A stretch of DNA of 64,000 bases from NCBI GenBank assembly GCA_017940255.1, contig JAGAZB010000004.1, positions 55,847 through 119,846 of the forward strand, given 5' to 3'. This DNA comes from Treponema sp. (GTDB lineage Bacteria > Spirochaetota > Spirochaetia > Treponematales > Treponemataceae). This document shows positions 17,957 to 26,786 of the stretch, piece by piece. How positions within the stretch are numbered: the first letter of the stretch is position 1; each line of letters starts with the position of its first letter. The translations under genes and the position numbers were made by a program. The notes beneath the pieces are model-generated. The model did not search any database. It had not been told where the DNA came from and saw nothing but the letters and a program-made list of their open reading frames with translations.

Positions 17957-19033
17957 ATGAAGAGAAAAGTTGTTTTTACGATTTTCTGCGCTTTTGTTAG
18001 CCTTTCGCTGACTGCCCGCGGAAAACAGGATATAGATATTCCGTCTGAAGGGGTTGAATACGCACTTAGTGCTGAAGATGTCACAGAACCCGAAGAAAAA
18101 GTAGTTCTTGAGCCAAAATACACGCTCAAAGAACCTAGCGGCCGTCCACTTTCGATAAAAGAAAGCTGGGGTTATGTTATGGCAGGCCGTGAAGATGAAT
18201 ATAAGTCTGATATTCCGGTAACGGACGTGTGCTATTTTGGTGCGGAAATTGGAACTTACGGTTCTCTTGTGAGTGTTCCGGCCCGCTCTAAATTAAAAAC
18301 TGGACGTGCCCGCTGCCATCTTGTAATTGCCTGCGACAGTCGTTCTCTCACTCATTTTATTCTGGAGCCGTCTTTTGGCCTGCGTAATCAGCTTTTGCGC
18401 GATATTGTAAAGGCGGCCGCTCCTTATGATGGTGTACAAATTGATTTTGAACTGGTTCCTGCCCGCGACCGTCGTAATTTCATCACTTTTCTGGGTGATT
18501 TACGCTATATGCTTGGTGAACGTAAGTGGTTTTCTGTTTGTGTTCCGGCTCGCTTTAAACTTTTGAGTGAAGACATTTATCCCTACGAAGAAATTTCCCG
18601 CTATTGTGACCGTGTTTTTGTAATGGCTTACGACGAACACTGGTCTGGCAGTAAGCCCGGGGCAATCGCAAATGTGGACTGGTGCCGCCGCGTTGCCGAA
18701 TACGCAAAAAAATCTATTCCGGAGCGCAAGCTTATTATGGGCCTGCCTTTTTACGGCCGTACCTGGGCCAGCGAAACTACGGCCGGCGCCTGGTACTTTA
18801 GCGGCGCCAACCGCATCATGACTGAACACGGAGTAGAAAACGTTGAATATGAAAATGAAATTCCAACTTTTAAGTATACGGCCCAGGTTGAAGTAACGGG
18901 CTACTTTAATGATATTTATTCCGTGCTTTCCATTGCCCGCGTCTACCAGACAATGGGCATTAAAAAAATGGGCTGGTGGCGTATTGGCATGGAAGACCCG
19001 GAATTCTGGGACTGGGTGAAGATTAATAAGTGA
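17957..19033 (+). CDS. GH18-type glycosidase, secreted (YaaH/chitinase-like)
   Basis: A 358-residue protein with an N-terminal signal peptide (residues 1-20) and a single GH18 TIM barrel. The catalytic DxxxxDxE is seen as YDGVQIDFE, with Asp158, Asp163 and Glu165 as the general acid. MAYDEHWSG and the late GWWRIGMED segment with its Trp residues are typical of the YaaH-like branch that acts on N-acetylglucosamine-containing polymers, including peptidoglycan. A GATAAT sits 6 nt before the ATG without an SD. The stop codon is followed after 3 bp by the 74-bp tandem array. The substrate (chitin versus cell wall) is unresolved. Confidence 0.85.
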   Translation: MKRKVVFTIFCAFVSLSLTARGKQDIDIPSEGVEYALSAEDVTEPEEKVVLEPKYTLKEPSGRPLSIKESWGYVMAGREDEYKSDIPVTDVCYFGAEIGTYGSLVSVPARSKLKTGRARCHLVIACDSRSLTHFILEPSFGLRNQLLRDIVKAAAPYDGVQIDFELVPARDRRNFITFLGDLRYMLGERKWFSVCVPARFKLLSEDIYPYEEISRYCDRVFVMAYDEHWSGSKPGAIANVDWCRRVAEYAKKSIPERKLIMGLPFYGRTWASETTAGAWYFSGANRIMTEHGVENVEYENEIPTFKYTAQVEVTGYFNDIYSVLSIARVYQTMGIKKMGWWRIGMEDPEFWDWVKINK

Positions 19034-19435
19034 TGGGTTTAGTCCTACAAAGTACGACCCCAGCCGTGGTTGTGGGTACATAAAGTAGGACTAAAACGGC
19101 CGAAGTGCCCGTTAAGTCCTACGAAACGCGACACCAGCAGCGGTTATGGGTATAAAAAGTAGGACCATATCGGCCGCCCCACCCGTTAAGTCCTACGACG
19201 CGCGACACCAGCAGCGGGTGTGGGTGCATAAAGTAGGACCATACCGGCCGCTCCACTCGTTAAGTCCTACGAAACGCAACACCAGCAGCAGTTCTGCGTA
19301 CACAAAGTAGTACTAAACAGGCCGACTCGCCCGTTAAGTCCTAGCCCCTGTTTATTCATCAACTTAGAGAAAATAACAATTTTTATATATTTTCGGGCCT
19401 TTACAAGTAAATGAGGTAATAATAAACTTGTTATT
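19034..19435. other. 402-bp intergenic region
   Basis: Filled mostly by the 74-bp tandem array (19037-19350). The rest (19351-19435) is AT-rich and leads into the GH127 gene; a GAGGT lies about 17 nt before the ATG, too far for a normal SD. Confidence 0.7.
19037..19350. repeat. tandem array, four 74-bp units plus an 18-bp partial
   Basis: Units begin at 19037, 19111, 19185 and 19259, with a truncated fifth at 19333-19350. Every complete unit is exactly 74 bp although the units differ by many substitutions. Each contains GTCCTAC near its start and GTAGGAC (one mismatch in unit 4) 43 bases later, able to form a 7-8 bp stem, plus a central CCAGC and a (C)GGCCG block near its end. 74 is not a multiple of three and no continuous frame crosses the array. 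Confidence 0.9.
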
Positions 19436-22057
19436 ATGAAAAAATCATTTTTACCTTCTGAAATCACACTTTTAGACAATTATTACACAGATATTACTCA
19501 GAAAATGGTGAATTTTCTGAATACTTTTAATCCGGATAAACTTCTTTTTAATTTCAGGCAGACTGCCGGGCTTACTCAACCCTCTAAACAGGGTATTTCC
19601 TATGGGGTTGCCTTTGGCGGCGCGAAGGGCCCGTACGGCGGCTGGGAAAACAGCAGAATCGGTGGGCATACAATGGGCCACTATCTTACTGCGGCTGCTC
19701 AGGCGCTTGCCCGCGGCTATGGCGAATGTAAGGGCCCGGACGGCAAGACTCTGCACCAGCGTCTGGAATATATCATCAAGGCTCTGGAAGAGTGTCAGCA
19801 GGCTATGGGCACCGGCTTTATTTTTGGCGCAACTATGGCCGATCCAAAACAACCCGAACTCCAGTTTGACAAGCTTGAACGCAGCGACTACAACGACACC
19901 TGGGTTCCCTGGTACACAATGCATAAGATTCTTACGGGACTTGTTGAAGTTCACAAGAACCTGGCTTTGGTGGACGAGGCTCTTAGTAAGCAGGCTCTTG
20001 TAATTGCGGAGCGTCTGGGAGAATGGTGCTGGCGCCGTATCAGCAAATGGAGCCCAGAGGTACGCGAAAATGTAGTGCGCGTGGAATTTGGCGGCATGAA
20101 CGACTGCCTTTACGAGCTATACCGCTGTGCCCTCGCAGATGGCTACAAAGATGCAGAGCATTTTTGGAATGCCGCCCACGCTTTTGACGAAGAATGGCTT
20201 TTTTCTCATCCTCAGGCAATTGTAAATCGTCATGCAAATACAACAATTCCAAAATTTGTGGGTGCCGCAAACCGCTGCATGATTCTTCTGGAAGGCCTTG
20301 GGGTAAAGTCTGCAGCACACAAGGGCTCGGAAACCGGGGCTCCGGCCCAGGAACAGGCTCAGGAAGCGCAAATTTATCTGGACTACTGCCGCAATTTCTG
20401 GGCGGAAGTTGTAAATCATCATACTTATATCACTGGTGGAAACAGCGAATGTGAACATTTTGGTCTGCCTGATATTCTGGATGCCGAGCGAAGCAACACA
20501 AACTGCGAAACCTGCAACACTTACAATATGCTCAAGCTTTCCCGCATGCTTTTTATGATGACCGGCGAGCGAAAATATGCTGATTATTACGAAAACACAT
20601 TTTTGAATGCGATTATGGCTTCGGTGAATGCAGAAAATGCCATGACAACCTACTTTCAGCCTATGGCGACCGGTTGTTTTAAGACTTATTGTAATCCTGA
20701 TGTTGATAAAAACTTTTTCTGGTGCTGTACAGGAACTGGTCTGGAAAATTTCACAAAGCTTGGAGATTCATTTTATTTTTATGATGAAGAAAAACTTTAT
20801 GTGAATATGTATGTAAGTTCATCTGTAAGGTGGGATGATAAACACTTGAAGCTCACACAAAAAACAGACATTTCTTCGGGAAGGGGCAATTCGGCAGACT
20901 TTACCGTGGAATTTGAGCCTGTTGAAAACTCAAGTGGCACTTCTGCACAGGCCCGCGAGGCAACTCTGGCTTTCCGCCTGCCAGACTGGCTGGCTGCTCA
21001 GGCAAAAGTTACCCTCAACGGCCAGGTGGTCGATTCAGTTTCGGCAGATATTTCTGACGGATACCTTTGCATCAGTCGGGAATGGAAAAATGGCGATAAG
21101 CTTTCCCTTACACTGCCAATGACGATTACAGCTCACGGTCTGCAGGATAGTGCTGGAAAAACATTTGGCTTTAAGTACGGCCCGTTGGTTCTGGCGGCCG
21201 AGCTTGGGGGCGACGACAATATGAAGCACGGCGTGGTTGGCGCTCAGTGCGATGTTAGTGCAAATAAAATTGTTGGCGGGGTGGAAATGCCGCTCAGCGG
21301 AAACTATGGCGGAACCAGCAATCTTCAGCTGCTTCCAGGAGAAATAGTACAGCTTAAGGACAGTTCTCTTGCAGATTTCCTTACAAATCCCGCTGAACAT
21401 TTTGAACTTCTTGGAGGCATTGAGCCTCGCTTCCATCTTACCGGCACAGATTTCCCTGGAGAATTTACTTTTTCAGCTTACAACAGACTAAATGGCCTTC
21501 AGCGTTACGGAATTTACTGGGTTTTTGTAGATTCAGCTGCCGCAAAAGAAGTTGAACTTCAGAATGCTTACAAAGCAGATAACAGTGAAGTATTCATTGA
21601 AGGAATTGGTGTGGGTTACGGTGCCCAGACAGAAGGTAATGAAAATACTTATCCTCATTTGCAGGAAAAAGATTCTGTTGCTGATCCTCATGAACTCTTC
21701 CGCTATGCCAAAGCCGGCGGCTTCTTCTCTTACGAGTTTGCCGTAAAGCCGGGCCATCAGAACTACCTGGTATGCACCTTCCTAAAAGAGGATAATGGAA
21801 AAAGTTTGTGCATAAGTTCAGATTCTGGTGTTTCAATTGCCAATATTACTCTAGATTATCAGGGCTCTGCCGAAAAATACAGCCAGCGCTTTGCTATACC
21901 ACTTGAACTTACCCCGGCAAGCGACCAGGAAAAAAGCCACCTGCGCATAAAGTTCGAGCCTGGTAGCCCGGCAGCTACCGAGTCTACAGCCGGCAGAGAA
22001 AGTGCCCGCCTTTGTGCCCCGGTCAAAACCGTGTACACAAGAGCTTTAAACTCCTAG
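19436..22057 (+). CDS. GH127 beta-L-arabinofuranosidase-like glycosidase
   Basis: An 873-residue enzyme of the HypBA1 family, predicted to release beta-L-arabinofuranose from arabino-oligosaccharides or glycoprotein glycans. The zinc site of the family is intact: Glu358 and Cys360 in CETCNTYNML, and Cys430-Cys431 in FFWCCTGTG, where Cys430 is the expected nucleophile. GGWENSRIGGHTMGHYL near residue 70 lines the (alpha/alpha)6 barrel. The C-terminal 350 residues form beta domains. There is no signal peptide, so it should act in the cytoplasm on imported sugars. It is longer than typical 650-residue members because of insertions in the C-terminal region. Confidence 0.92.
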   Translation: MKKSFLPSEITLLDNYYTDITQKMVNFLNTFNPDKLLFNFRQTAGLTQPSKQGISYGVAFGGAKGPYGGWENSRIGGHTMGHYLTAAAQALARGYGECKGPDGKTLHQRLEYIIKALEECQQAMGTGFIFGATMADPKQPELQFDKLERSDYNDTWVPWYTMHKILTGLVEVHKNLALVDEALSKQALVIAERLGEWCWRRISKWSPEVRENVVRVEFGGMNDCLYELYRCALADGYKDAEHFWNAAHAFDEEWLFSHPQAIVNRHANTTIPKFVGAANRCMILLEGLGVKSAAHKGSETGAPAQEQAQEAQIYLDYCRNFWAEVVNHHTYITGGNSECEHFGLPDILDAERSNTNCETCNTYNMLKLSRMLFMMTGERKYADYYENTFLNAIMASVNAENAMTTYFQPMATGCFKTYCNPDVDKNFFWCCTGTGLENFTKLGDSFYFYDEEKLYVNMYVSSSVRWDDKHLKLTQKTDISSGRGNSADFTVEFEPVENSSGTSAQAREATLAFRLPDWLAAQAKVTLNGQVVDSVSADISDGYLCISREWKNGDKLSLTLPMTITAHGLQDSAGKTFGFKYGPLVLAAELGGDDNMKHGVVGAQCDVSANKIVGGVEMPLSGNYGGTSNLQLLPGEIVQLKDSSLADFLTNPAEHFELLGGIEPRFHLTGTDFPGEFTFSAYNRLNGLQRYGIYWVFVDSAAAKEVELQNAYKADNSEVFIEGIGVGYGAQTEGNENTYPHLQEKDSVADPHELFRYAKAGGFFSYEFAVKPGHQNYLVCTFLKEDNGKSLCISSDSGVSIANITLDYQGSAEKYSQRFAIPLELTPASDQEKSHLRIKFEPGSPAATESTAGRESARLCAPVKTVYTRALNS

Positions 22058-22062
22058 TGTGT

Positions 22063-22091
22063 TTGACACATTTTGAAAAAGTGTCTATTAT
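22063..22091 (+). promoter_or_regulatory. consensus sigma70 promoter for coaX with inverted repeat in the spacer
   Basis: A perfect TTGACA (22063-22068), 17-bp spacer and TATTAT (22086-22091). The spacer is bounded by GACAC (22065-22069) and GTGTC (22081-22085), an inverted repeat that could be an operator. The predicted transcript start near 22098 leaves a leader of about 130 nt before the small leader ORF. Confidence 0.8.
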
Positions 22092-22229
22092 GTTGCGCGT
22101 ATTGTTTGACAGGCTGGAACAGCTATCCTTGCGAAGTTGATTCCGCTATGAGCTCTGCTCAAACTGTACGAACATAATTCAAATCTCAAAAGCTCTTTTA
22201 AAAAGACTTGATCCAGGAGGACAGGTACT

Positions 22230-22253
22230 ATGAATCTGATTAAACTCAAATGA
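22230..22253 (+). CDS. seven-codon leader peptide ORF (MNLIKLK) coupled to coaX
   Basis: A tiny ORF preceded by the best SD in the region (AGGAGG at 22216-22221). Its TGA overlaps the ATG of coaX in an ATGA arrangement, and coaX itself has no SD. It probably supplies ribosomes to coaX by reinitiation, and could also be regulatory. The call rests only on spacing and SD. Confidence 0.5.
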   Translation: MNLIKLK

Positions 22254-23017
22254 TTCTCACAATAGATGTGGGAAATTCTTCTACAGCCTTTGGTTTGTTT
22301 GATGGTGACAAGCTGATTTTAAACTTCCGCCGCACAACAAACATTGCTTCCTCTTCTGATGAAATTGGTGTTTTTCTGCGTTCTGTTCTGCGCGAAAACG
22401 GCTTTGACTACCGCGAAATTACAAAGGTGGGCTGCTGCAGTGTAGTTCCGCCCGCAAATTATTCGCTGGCTTCAGCCTGCTCAAAATATCTGGGCTGCGA
22501 ACCACTTTTTATTCAGGCAGGAATCAAAACAGGCCTAAAGCTGCGTTATTCAAATCCTAAGGAAATTGGTTCAGACCTTATTGCAGCAGCAATGGGAGCT
22601 GTAGTCCGCTATCCCGAAAAAAATCTTATTATTGTGGATTTGGGAACTGCAACTACTGCGGAACTTGTTTCTAAAGAAAAGGAATTTTTGGGCGGCGTAA
22701 TTATGCCCGGCTTAAAAATTTCTGTAGATGCCCTTGCAAGCGGAACTGCAAATCTTACTTCTGTAGAAATTGCCCGACCAAATCATGTTTATGGCACTTC
22801 TACCACAGAGGCAATTCAGGCTGGCTTGTATTACGGCACTTTGGGTGGAATTCGCGAACTGTGTACTCAGTTTAAGAAGAATGTATTCCACGGAGAGGAT
22901 GTATTTATCATCGGTACTGGTGGATTTTCAAAAACTTTTGCAGACAGCAATCTTTTTGATGAAATTATCCCCGGGCTGGTACTTTACGGCGTAAAACACG
23001 CCATTGAAATTAATTAA
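22250..23017 (+). CDS. coaX: type III pantothenate kinase
   Basis: A 255-residue kinase that phosphorylates pantothenate, the first step of coenzyme A synthesis. The ASKHA-fold motifs are clear: TIDVGNSSTAFGLFDG at the N-terminus (phosphate 1) and IIVDLGTATTAELV near residue 130 (phosphate 2). Length matches the family. The ATG at 22250 overlaps the stop of the leader ORF. The next gene, 53 bp downstream, is an ECF S-component, which fits vitamin uptake feeding this kinase. Confidence 0.95.
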   Translation: MILTIDVGNSSTAFGLFDGDKLILNFRRTTNIASSSDEIGVFLRSVLRENGFDYREITKVGCCSVVPPANYSLASACSKYLGCEPLFIQAGIKTGLKLRYSNPKEIGSDLIAAAMGAVVRYPEKNLIIVDLGTATTAELVSKEKEFLGGVIMPGLKISVDALASGTANLTSVEIARPNHVYGTSTTEAIQAGLYYGTLGGIRELCTQFKKNVFHGEDVFIIGTGGFSKTFADSNLFDEIIPGLVLYGVKHAIEIN

Positions 23018-23020
23018 TGA

Positions 23021-23059
23021 ATGTCATTTTCGGGCTCGACCTGAGTACGGCAATGACAT
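23021..23059. repeat. palindromic hairpin between coaX and the ECF gene
   Basis: ATGTCATT (23021-23028) pairs with AATGACAT (23052-23059) around a GC-richer centre containing CGGGCTCGACCTGAG. It resembles small REP elements more than a terminator, as no T-run follows. Confidence 0.55.
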
Positions 23060-23070
23060 AGGAGTAAAAA

Positions 23071-23835
23071 ATGACTGAAATGAAAAAAAATCTTAACCTG
23101 ACTAGAAGACTTGCACTTACAGGTGCATTTGCCGCTTTGGTAATTGTTCTTGGCATTACAAAACTTGGTTTCATCACACTTGGACCAACTGTTTCTATCA
23201 CAATTCTTCATGTACCTGTAATTTTAATCTGTCTGCTTGCTGGTCTTCCAGAAGGTCTTTTTGTTGGTGCAACATTCGGAATCCTCAGCTTGATTCAGGC
23301 TTCTATGAACCCTTCAACCTTGCTGGACCCATTGTTTGTTAATCCTCTTTTCTCTGTTGTACCTCGTATGCTGGTTGCTGTTGTTGCATGGGGCTTGTGG
23401 ACTCTTTTCACAAATGTTTCAAAGCTTAGAAAAGAAAACATCATTGGTATTACCGCTTTGTTCTTTGGTCTTTTCTACATTTGTTTTACAAACATTCTTC
23501 CAACTCACCTTGGAATCGGTCTTACTTTGCTTTCTACTGCAATTATCTGGCTCGTACTTGTTAATGCATCAAAAGTTCCATTAACAGTTTTCGCCGGACT
23601 AACAGGTTTCCTTTCAACTCTTGCACACACTCTGCTTGTAATTGGCTTTATTTATATGTTCAAGGGTGCTTATATTCGGGAAGCTCTTGGCGGAGTTGGA
23701 TTCTTTGGCTTTATCGCAATGCTTGGTATGAACGTTGTATTTGAAGCACTTGCTGCAACAATCATTTGTGTTGCTGTTTATGCAGGTCTTTATATTGCAG
23801 GAAACAGAAAATCAAAGCTTTCGCAGGAAGCGTAG
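23071..23835 (+). CDS. ECF transporter S component, possibly for pantothenate
   Basis: A 254-residue integral membrane protein with about six TM helices. The N-terminal region, RRLALTGAFAALVIVLG followed by a loop and ILHVPVILICLLAGLPEG, is typical of substrate-binding S components of energy-coupling factor vitamin importers. It needs EcfA/EcfT subunits, which are not in the window. Its position right after coaX suggests pantothenate or a precursor as ligand; this is inference from context. The start at 23071 has GGAG upstream. Confidence 0.78.
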   Translation: MTEMKKNLNLTRRLALTGAFAALVIVLGITKLGFITLGPTVSITILHVPVILICLLAGLPEGLFVGATFGILSLIQASMNPSTLLDPLFVNPLFSVVPRMLVAVVAWGLWTLFTNVSKLRKENIIGITALFFGLFYICFTNILPTHLGIGLTLLSTAIIWLVLVNASKVPLTVFAGLTGFLSTLAHTLLVIGFIYMFKGAYIREALGGVGFFGFIAMLGMNVVFEALAATIICVAVYAGLYIAGNRKSKLSQEA

Positions 23836-23838
23836 AAT

Positions 23839-23866
23839 TTGCAAGACTTCTCAAATGCTGTATAAT
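23839..23866 (+). promoter_or_regulatory. promoter of trkA, leaderless arrangement
   Basis: TTGCAA (23839-23844) and a perfect TATAAT (23861-23866), 16 bp apart. The ATG follows after 6 nt with no SD. Confidence 0.6.
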
Positions 23867-23872
23867 TAAAGC

Positions 23873-25306
23873 ATGAGAATTGTAATTGTAGGTGCCGGTT
23901 TTACTGGCACTCAGCTTGCAAAGCTTTTGATAAATGAAAGAAATCAGGTTGCTCTGATTGATAATGATGAAACAATCATCCGTCATGCACAGAATCAGCT
24001 GGATTGTACAGTTATGTGTGCAGACGGAAATAATCTTGATACATTGGAAGAAGTTGGTATTGCAAAGGCCGATGCCCTTGTCTGCGTAACTTCTTCTGAT
24101 GAAGTTAATATGATTACCTGTTCCCTTGTGGACGCAGTCTATCCCGATGTTCTTAAGATTGCCCGCGTGCGGAACTATGCCTACTACGTAAATACCACTT
24201 CTGCCGAAAAAAAACACCACAACGACTTTTCTGGAAAACGCCGACCGCTTTACGGTATAAACTACATGATTCACCCGGACGTAGAAGCTGCAGAAGCTAT
24301 TGTTCAGGCGGTAGAAAACGGTGCGGTTGGTAACGTTCTTACTTTCGATAATTCTGATTTAGAAATTGCTCGTGTAACAGTTGCTGCCGGTTCCGCCTTG
24401 GATGGCCTTTTACTCAAAGATATCCGTTCTAAAACAGAAGTGCGTTTCCTTGTAGCCTACCTTGAAAAGGGCAGGGAAACCTTCCTTCCATCTGGTGACA
24501 CAAAAATAGAAGCCGAAACAACCCTTGGTGTTCTTGTTTCCAAAGAAGACATTGGCGAAGTTTTTGAACTCTGCGGCACAAAACCTAAGGAACTGAACCG
24601 CGTTGCTATGATTGGCGCCGGCCGTATTGGTACCATTGTTGCGGAACGTCTGATGGGGCAGCAAAAGTCCAGCGGGCTGGCAAGGCTTTTTGGCCGGGGC
24701 CGCCGCGGCATGGACTTTGTGATTATAGACAATCACGACGAGCTTTCTAAGGCCGCCGCCGAAAAATTTCCGGACGCCCGCATCCTCCGTGCCGATGCCA
24801 CAGACGAAGCCTTTTTGCGTGAAGAGGGGATTGTAAACTACGACCTTGCCATTTGTACAACCCACAATCATGAAATGAACATGGTTCTGGCAGCCTATCT
24901 GGAGTTCCTTGGTGTTGGACAATCAATTGCCCTAGTATCTAGTGCTGCCTTTGCTTCCATTGCCGAAAAACTTGGCGTTGATGTTTCTGTTCCACTGCGC
25001 GACAGTGTTGTAGATTCTATCATGAGCCATCTGCGCGGTAAATCTGTAAAAGAAATTCATACCGTTACAAACGGACATCTTGAAATTGTAGAGTGTGAAG
25101 TTTCTTCATCTTCCAAAGCCTGTGGAAAAGCCCTGAAAGAAATAGCAAATCCTGGTTCTTATCTGGTGCTTATGGCGCGGAAAATTGGTGCCGAAGGCTA
25201 TCAGATTGCAAACGGAAATACAGTTTTTTCTGCCGGAGACCACATTGTTTTAATCACCAAGGCAGAAGACAGCAAAAAAGTTCTTTCTTTCTACGGAAGT
25301 AACTAG
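23873..25306 (+). CDS. trkA: Trk potassium uptake regulatory subunit TrkA
   Basis: A 477-residue cytoplasmic gating ring protein with two RCK_N/RCK_C pairs. Nucleotide-binding motifs are GAGFTGTQLAKLL near residue 6 and GAGRIGTIVAERL at 248. It binds NAD(H) or ATP and controls TrkH. The length is near that of E. coli TrkA (458). A short insertion (EKKHHNDFSGKRRPLYG) follows the first Rossmann half. It is followed after 13 bp by trkH, so the two form an operon. Confidence 0.94.
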   Translation: MRIVIVGAGFTGTQLAKLLINERNQVALIDNDETIIRHAQNQLDCTVMCADGNNLDTLEEVGIAKADALVCVTSSDEVNMITCSLVDAVYPDVLKIARVRNYAYYVNTTSAEKKHHNDFSGKRRPLYGINYMIHPDVEAAEAIVQAVENGAVGNVLTFDNSDLEIARVTVAAGSALDGLLLKDIRSKTEVRFLVAYLEKGRETFLPSGDTKIEAETTLGVLVSKEDIGEVFELCGTKPKELNRVAMIGAGRIGTIVAERLMGQQKSSGLARLFGRGRRGMDFVIIDNHDELSKAAAEKFPDARILRADATDEAFLREEGIVNYDLAICTTHNHEMNMVLAAYLEFLGVGQSIALVSSAAFASIAEKLGVDVSVPLRDSVVDSIMSHLRGKSVKEIHTVTNGHLEIVECEVSSSSKACGKALKEIANPGSYLVLMARKIGAEGYQIANGNTVFSAGDHIVLITKAEDSKKVLSFYGSN

Positions 25307-25319
25307 GGCGGGGTATCAC

Positions 25320-26765
25320 ATGTTTGCAGTAACCTTTCTAAAAATTGCTTCTATTTTGCTTGCCATTGTTGGCGTTCTTTTTGCCATCCCTCTTTCGGTT
25401 GCCTTTGTTTATGGCGAAACTTCTGTTTATCTTCCGCTTATTGTGCCTATGGCAATCAGCTTTTTGCTTGTGCTTGCGGTAAATATTCCTACCCGGAAAA
25501 TAAAAATCACCATGAATACAAGACAAACCTTTGTGATTGTTGCGCTTTCCTGGATTATTGTAAGCTTTATGGGTACAGTTCCCCTTTATTTTAGCGGAAC
25601 CTTTACAAATTTTGCCGATGCCCTTTTTGAAAGTGTCAGCGGATTTTCTACAACCGGTTCTACGGTGCTCACCGAAATAGAAAGTCTCCCTCGTTCAATA
25701 AATCTGCTGCGCTGTCTTACCCACTGGATTGGCGGTATGGGAATTGTCACCCTTACCGTTGCCCTTATGCCTCTGCTTGGGGTGGGCGGTTTCCAGCTGA
25801 TTAAGGCCGAAACAACAGGCCCCGAAAAGGGTAAGGTAACTGCCCGCATTACAACAACCGCAAAGGTTTTGTGGCTCATGTATATCGGCCTTACTGCTCT
25901 GGAAGCCCTGCTTTTGCGTCTTGCCGGCATGGACTTTGTAGATGCTCTTTCCCACGCCTTTGCAACCCTTGGAACTGGCGGTTTTTCTACCCGTAACGCA
26001 TCTGTTGGAGCTTATAATTCCGCCGCCATCGATATTATCTGTACAGTTTTTATGTTCCTTTCGGGAATAAACTTTTCTATTTATTTTTACCTGCTTGCCC
26101 GCAAGTTTGATGATGTAAAATCTAACTCAGAGTTTAAGGCCTATATAGGCCTTGTGATTGTACTGATTGCTGCGGTTACAATTTCTATCCGCTCTGTATA
26201 TGGCAGCTTTGGTCAGAGCCTGCGTTTCGCTTCCTTCCAGGTAATTTCGCTCATGTCTACAACGGGATTTTCTACTGCAGATTTCTTGCAGTGGCCTGCC
26301 GCTGCCCAGTTCTTCCTCTTCCTTACATATTTTATAGGTGGATGTTCGGGCTCTACTTCCGGCGGCATTAAGGTTGTGCGCTGGGTAATTCTTCACAAAC
26401 AGGTTCAGAACGAAACTCAAAGAATGCTGCATCCTCACGGAGTTTTTACTGTCCGTTTGAACGATCGCGTTGGCCGTAAAGACATTGTTTTTAATGTTGC
26501 GGCATTTATGACGGTTTACTTTTTCCTTGTAGGTCTTACAACTTTTGTGGGCTGCCTTGGAAATTTGGATGTCTGGTCGGCCTTTACCGGTGCCCTTTCT
26601 ATGGTCGGAAATATTGGACCAGGTTTTGGCGCCCTTGGTCCTGCAGAAAACTTCAGCTTCCTGCCAAATTTTGTAAAATACTGGTATTCTTTTGCCATGC
26701 TAGCCGGTCGTCTTGAACTTTACACAATGCTCATCGTCTTTATGCCGGTTTTCTGGAAGAAATAG
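25320..26765 (+). CDS. trkH: Trk potassium transporter membrane subunit TrkH
   Basis: A 481-residue potassium-translocating subunit. The four pore loops characteristic of the superfamily are visible: SGFSTTGSTVL, ATLGTGGFSTRN, MSTTGFSTADF and GNIGPGFGALG. About ten TM helices surround them. The protein imports K+ with TrkA. The C-terminus ends with the usual GRLELYTMLIVFMPVFW. The gene is second in the trkAH operon. Confidence 0.95.
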   Translation: MFAVTFLKIASILLAIVGVLFAIPLSVAFVYGETSVYLPLIVPMAISFLLVLAVNIPTRKIKITMNTRQTFVIVALSWIIVSFMGTVPLYFSGTFTNFADALFESVSGFSTTGSTVLTEIESLPRSINLLRCLTHWIGGMGIVTLTVALMPLLGVGGFQLIKAETTGPEKGKVTARITTTAKVLWLMYIGLTALEALLLRLAGMDFVDALSHAFATLGTGGFSTRNASVGAYNSAAIDIICTVFMFLSGINFSIYFYLLARKFDDVKSNSEFKAYIGLVIVLIAAVTISIRSVYGSFGQSLRFASFQVISLMSTTGFSTADFLQWPAAAQFFLFLTYFIGGCSGSTSGGIKVVRWVILHKQVQNETQRMLHPHGVFTVRLNDRVGRKDIVFNVAAFMTVYFFLVGLTTFVGCLGNLDVWSAFTGALSMVGNIGPGFGALGPAENFSFLPNFVKYWYSFAMLAGRLELYTMLIVFMPVFWKK

Positions 26766-26786
26766 ACTTTCTGCAGAAGCAGGAAT

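Noticed and set aside
19037..19350. CRISPR array
   Set aside because: Units are contiguous and 74 bp long with no unique spacers between constant repeats; no cas genes are near.
19037..19350. Integron attC array
   Set aside because: GTTAAGT at unit ends fits the GTTRRRY core, but the partner RYYYAAC box is missing and there are no cassettes or integrase gene between units.
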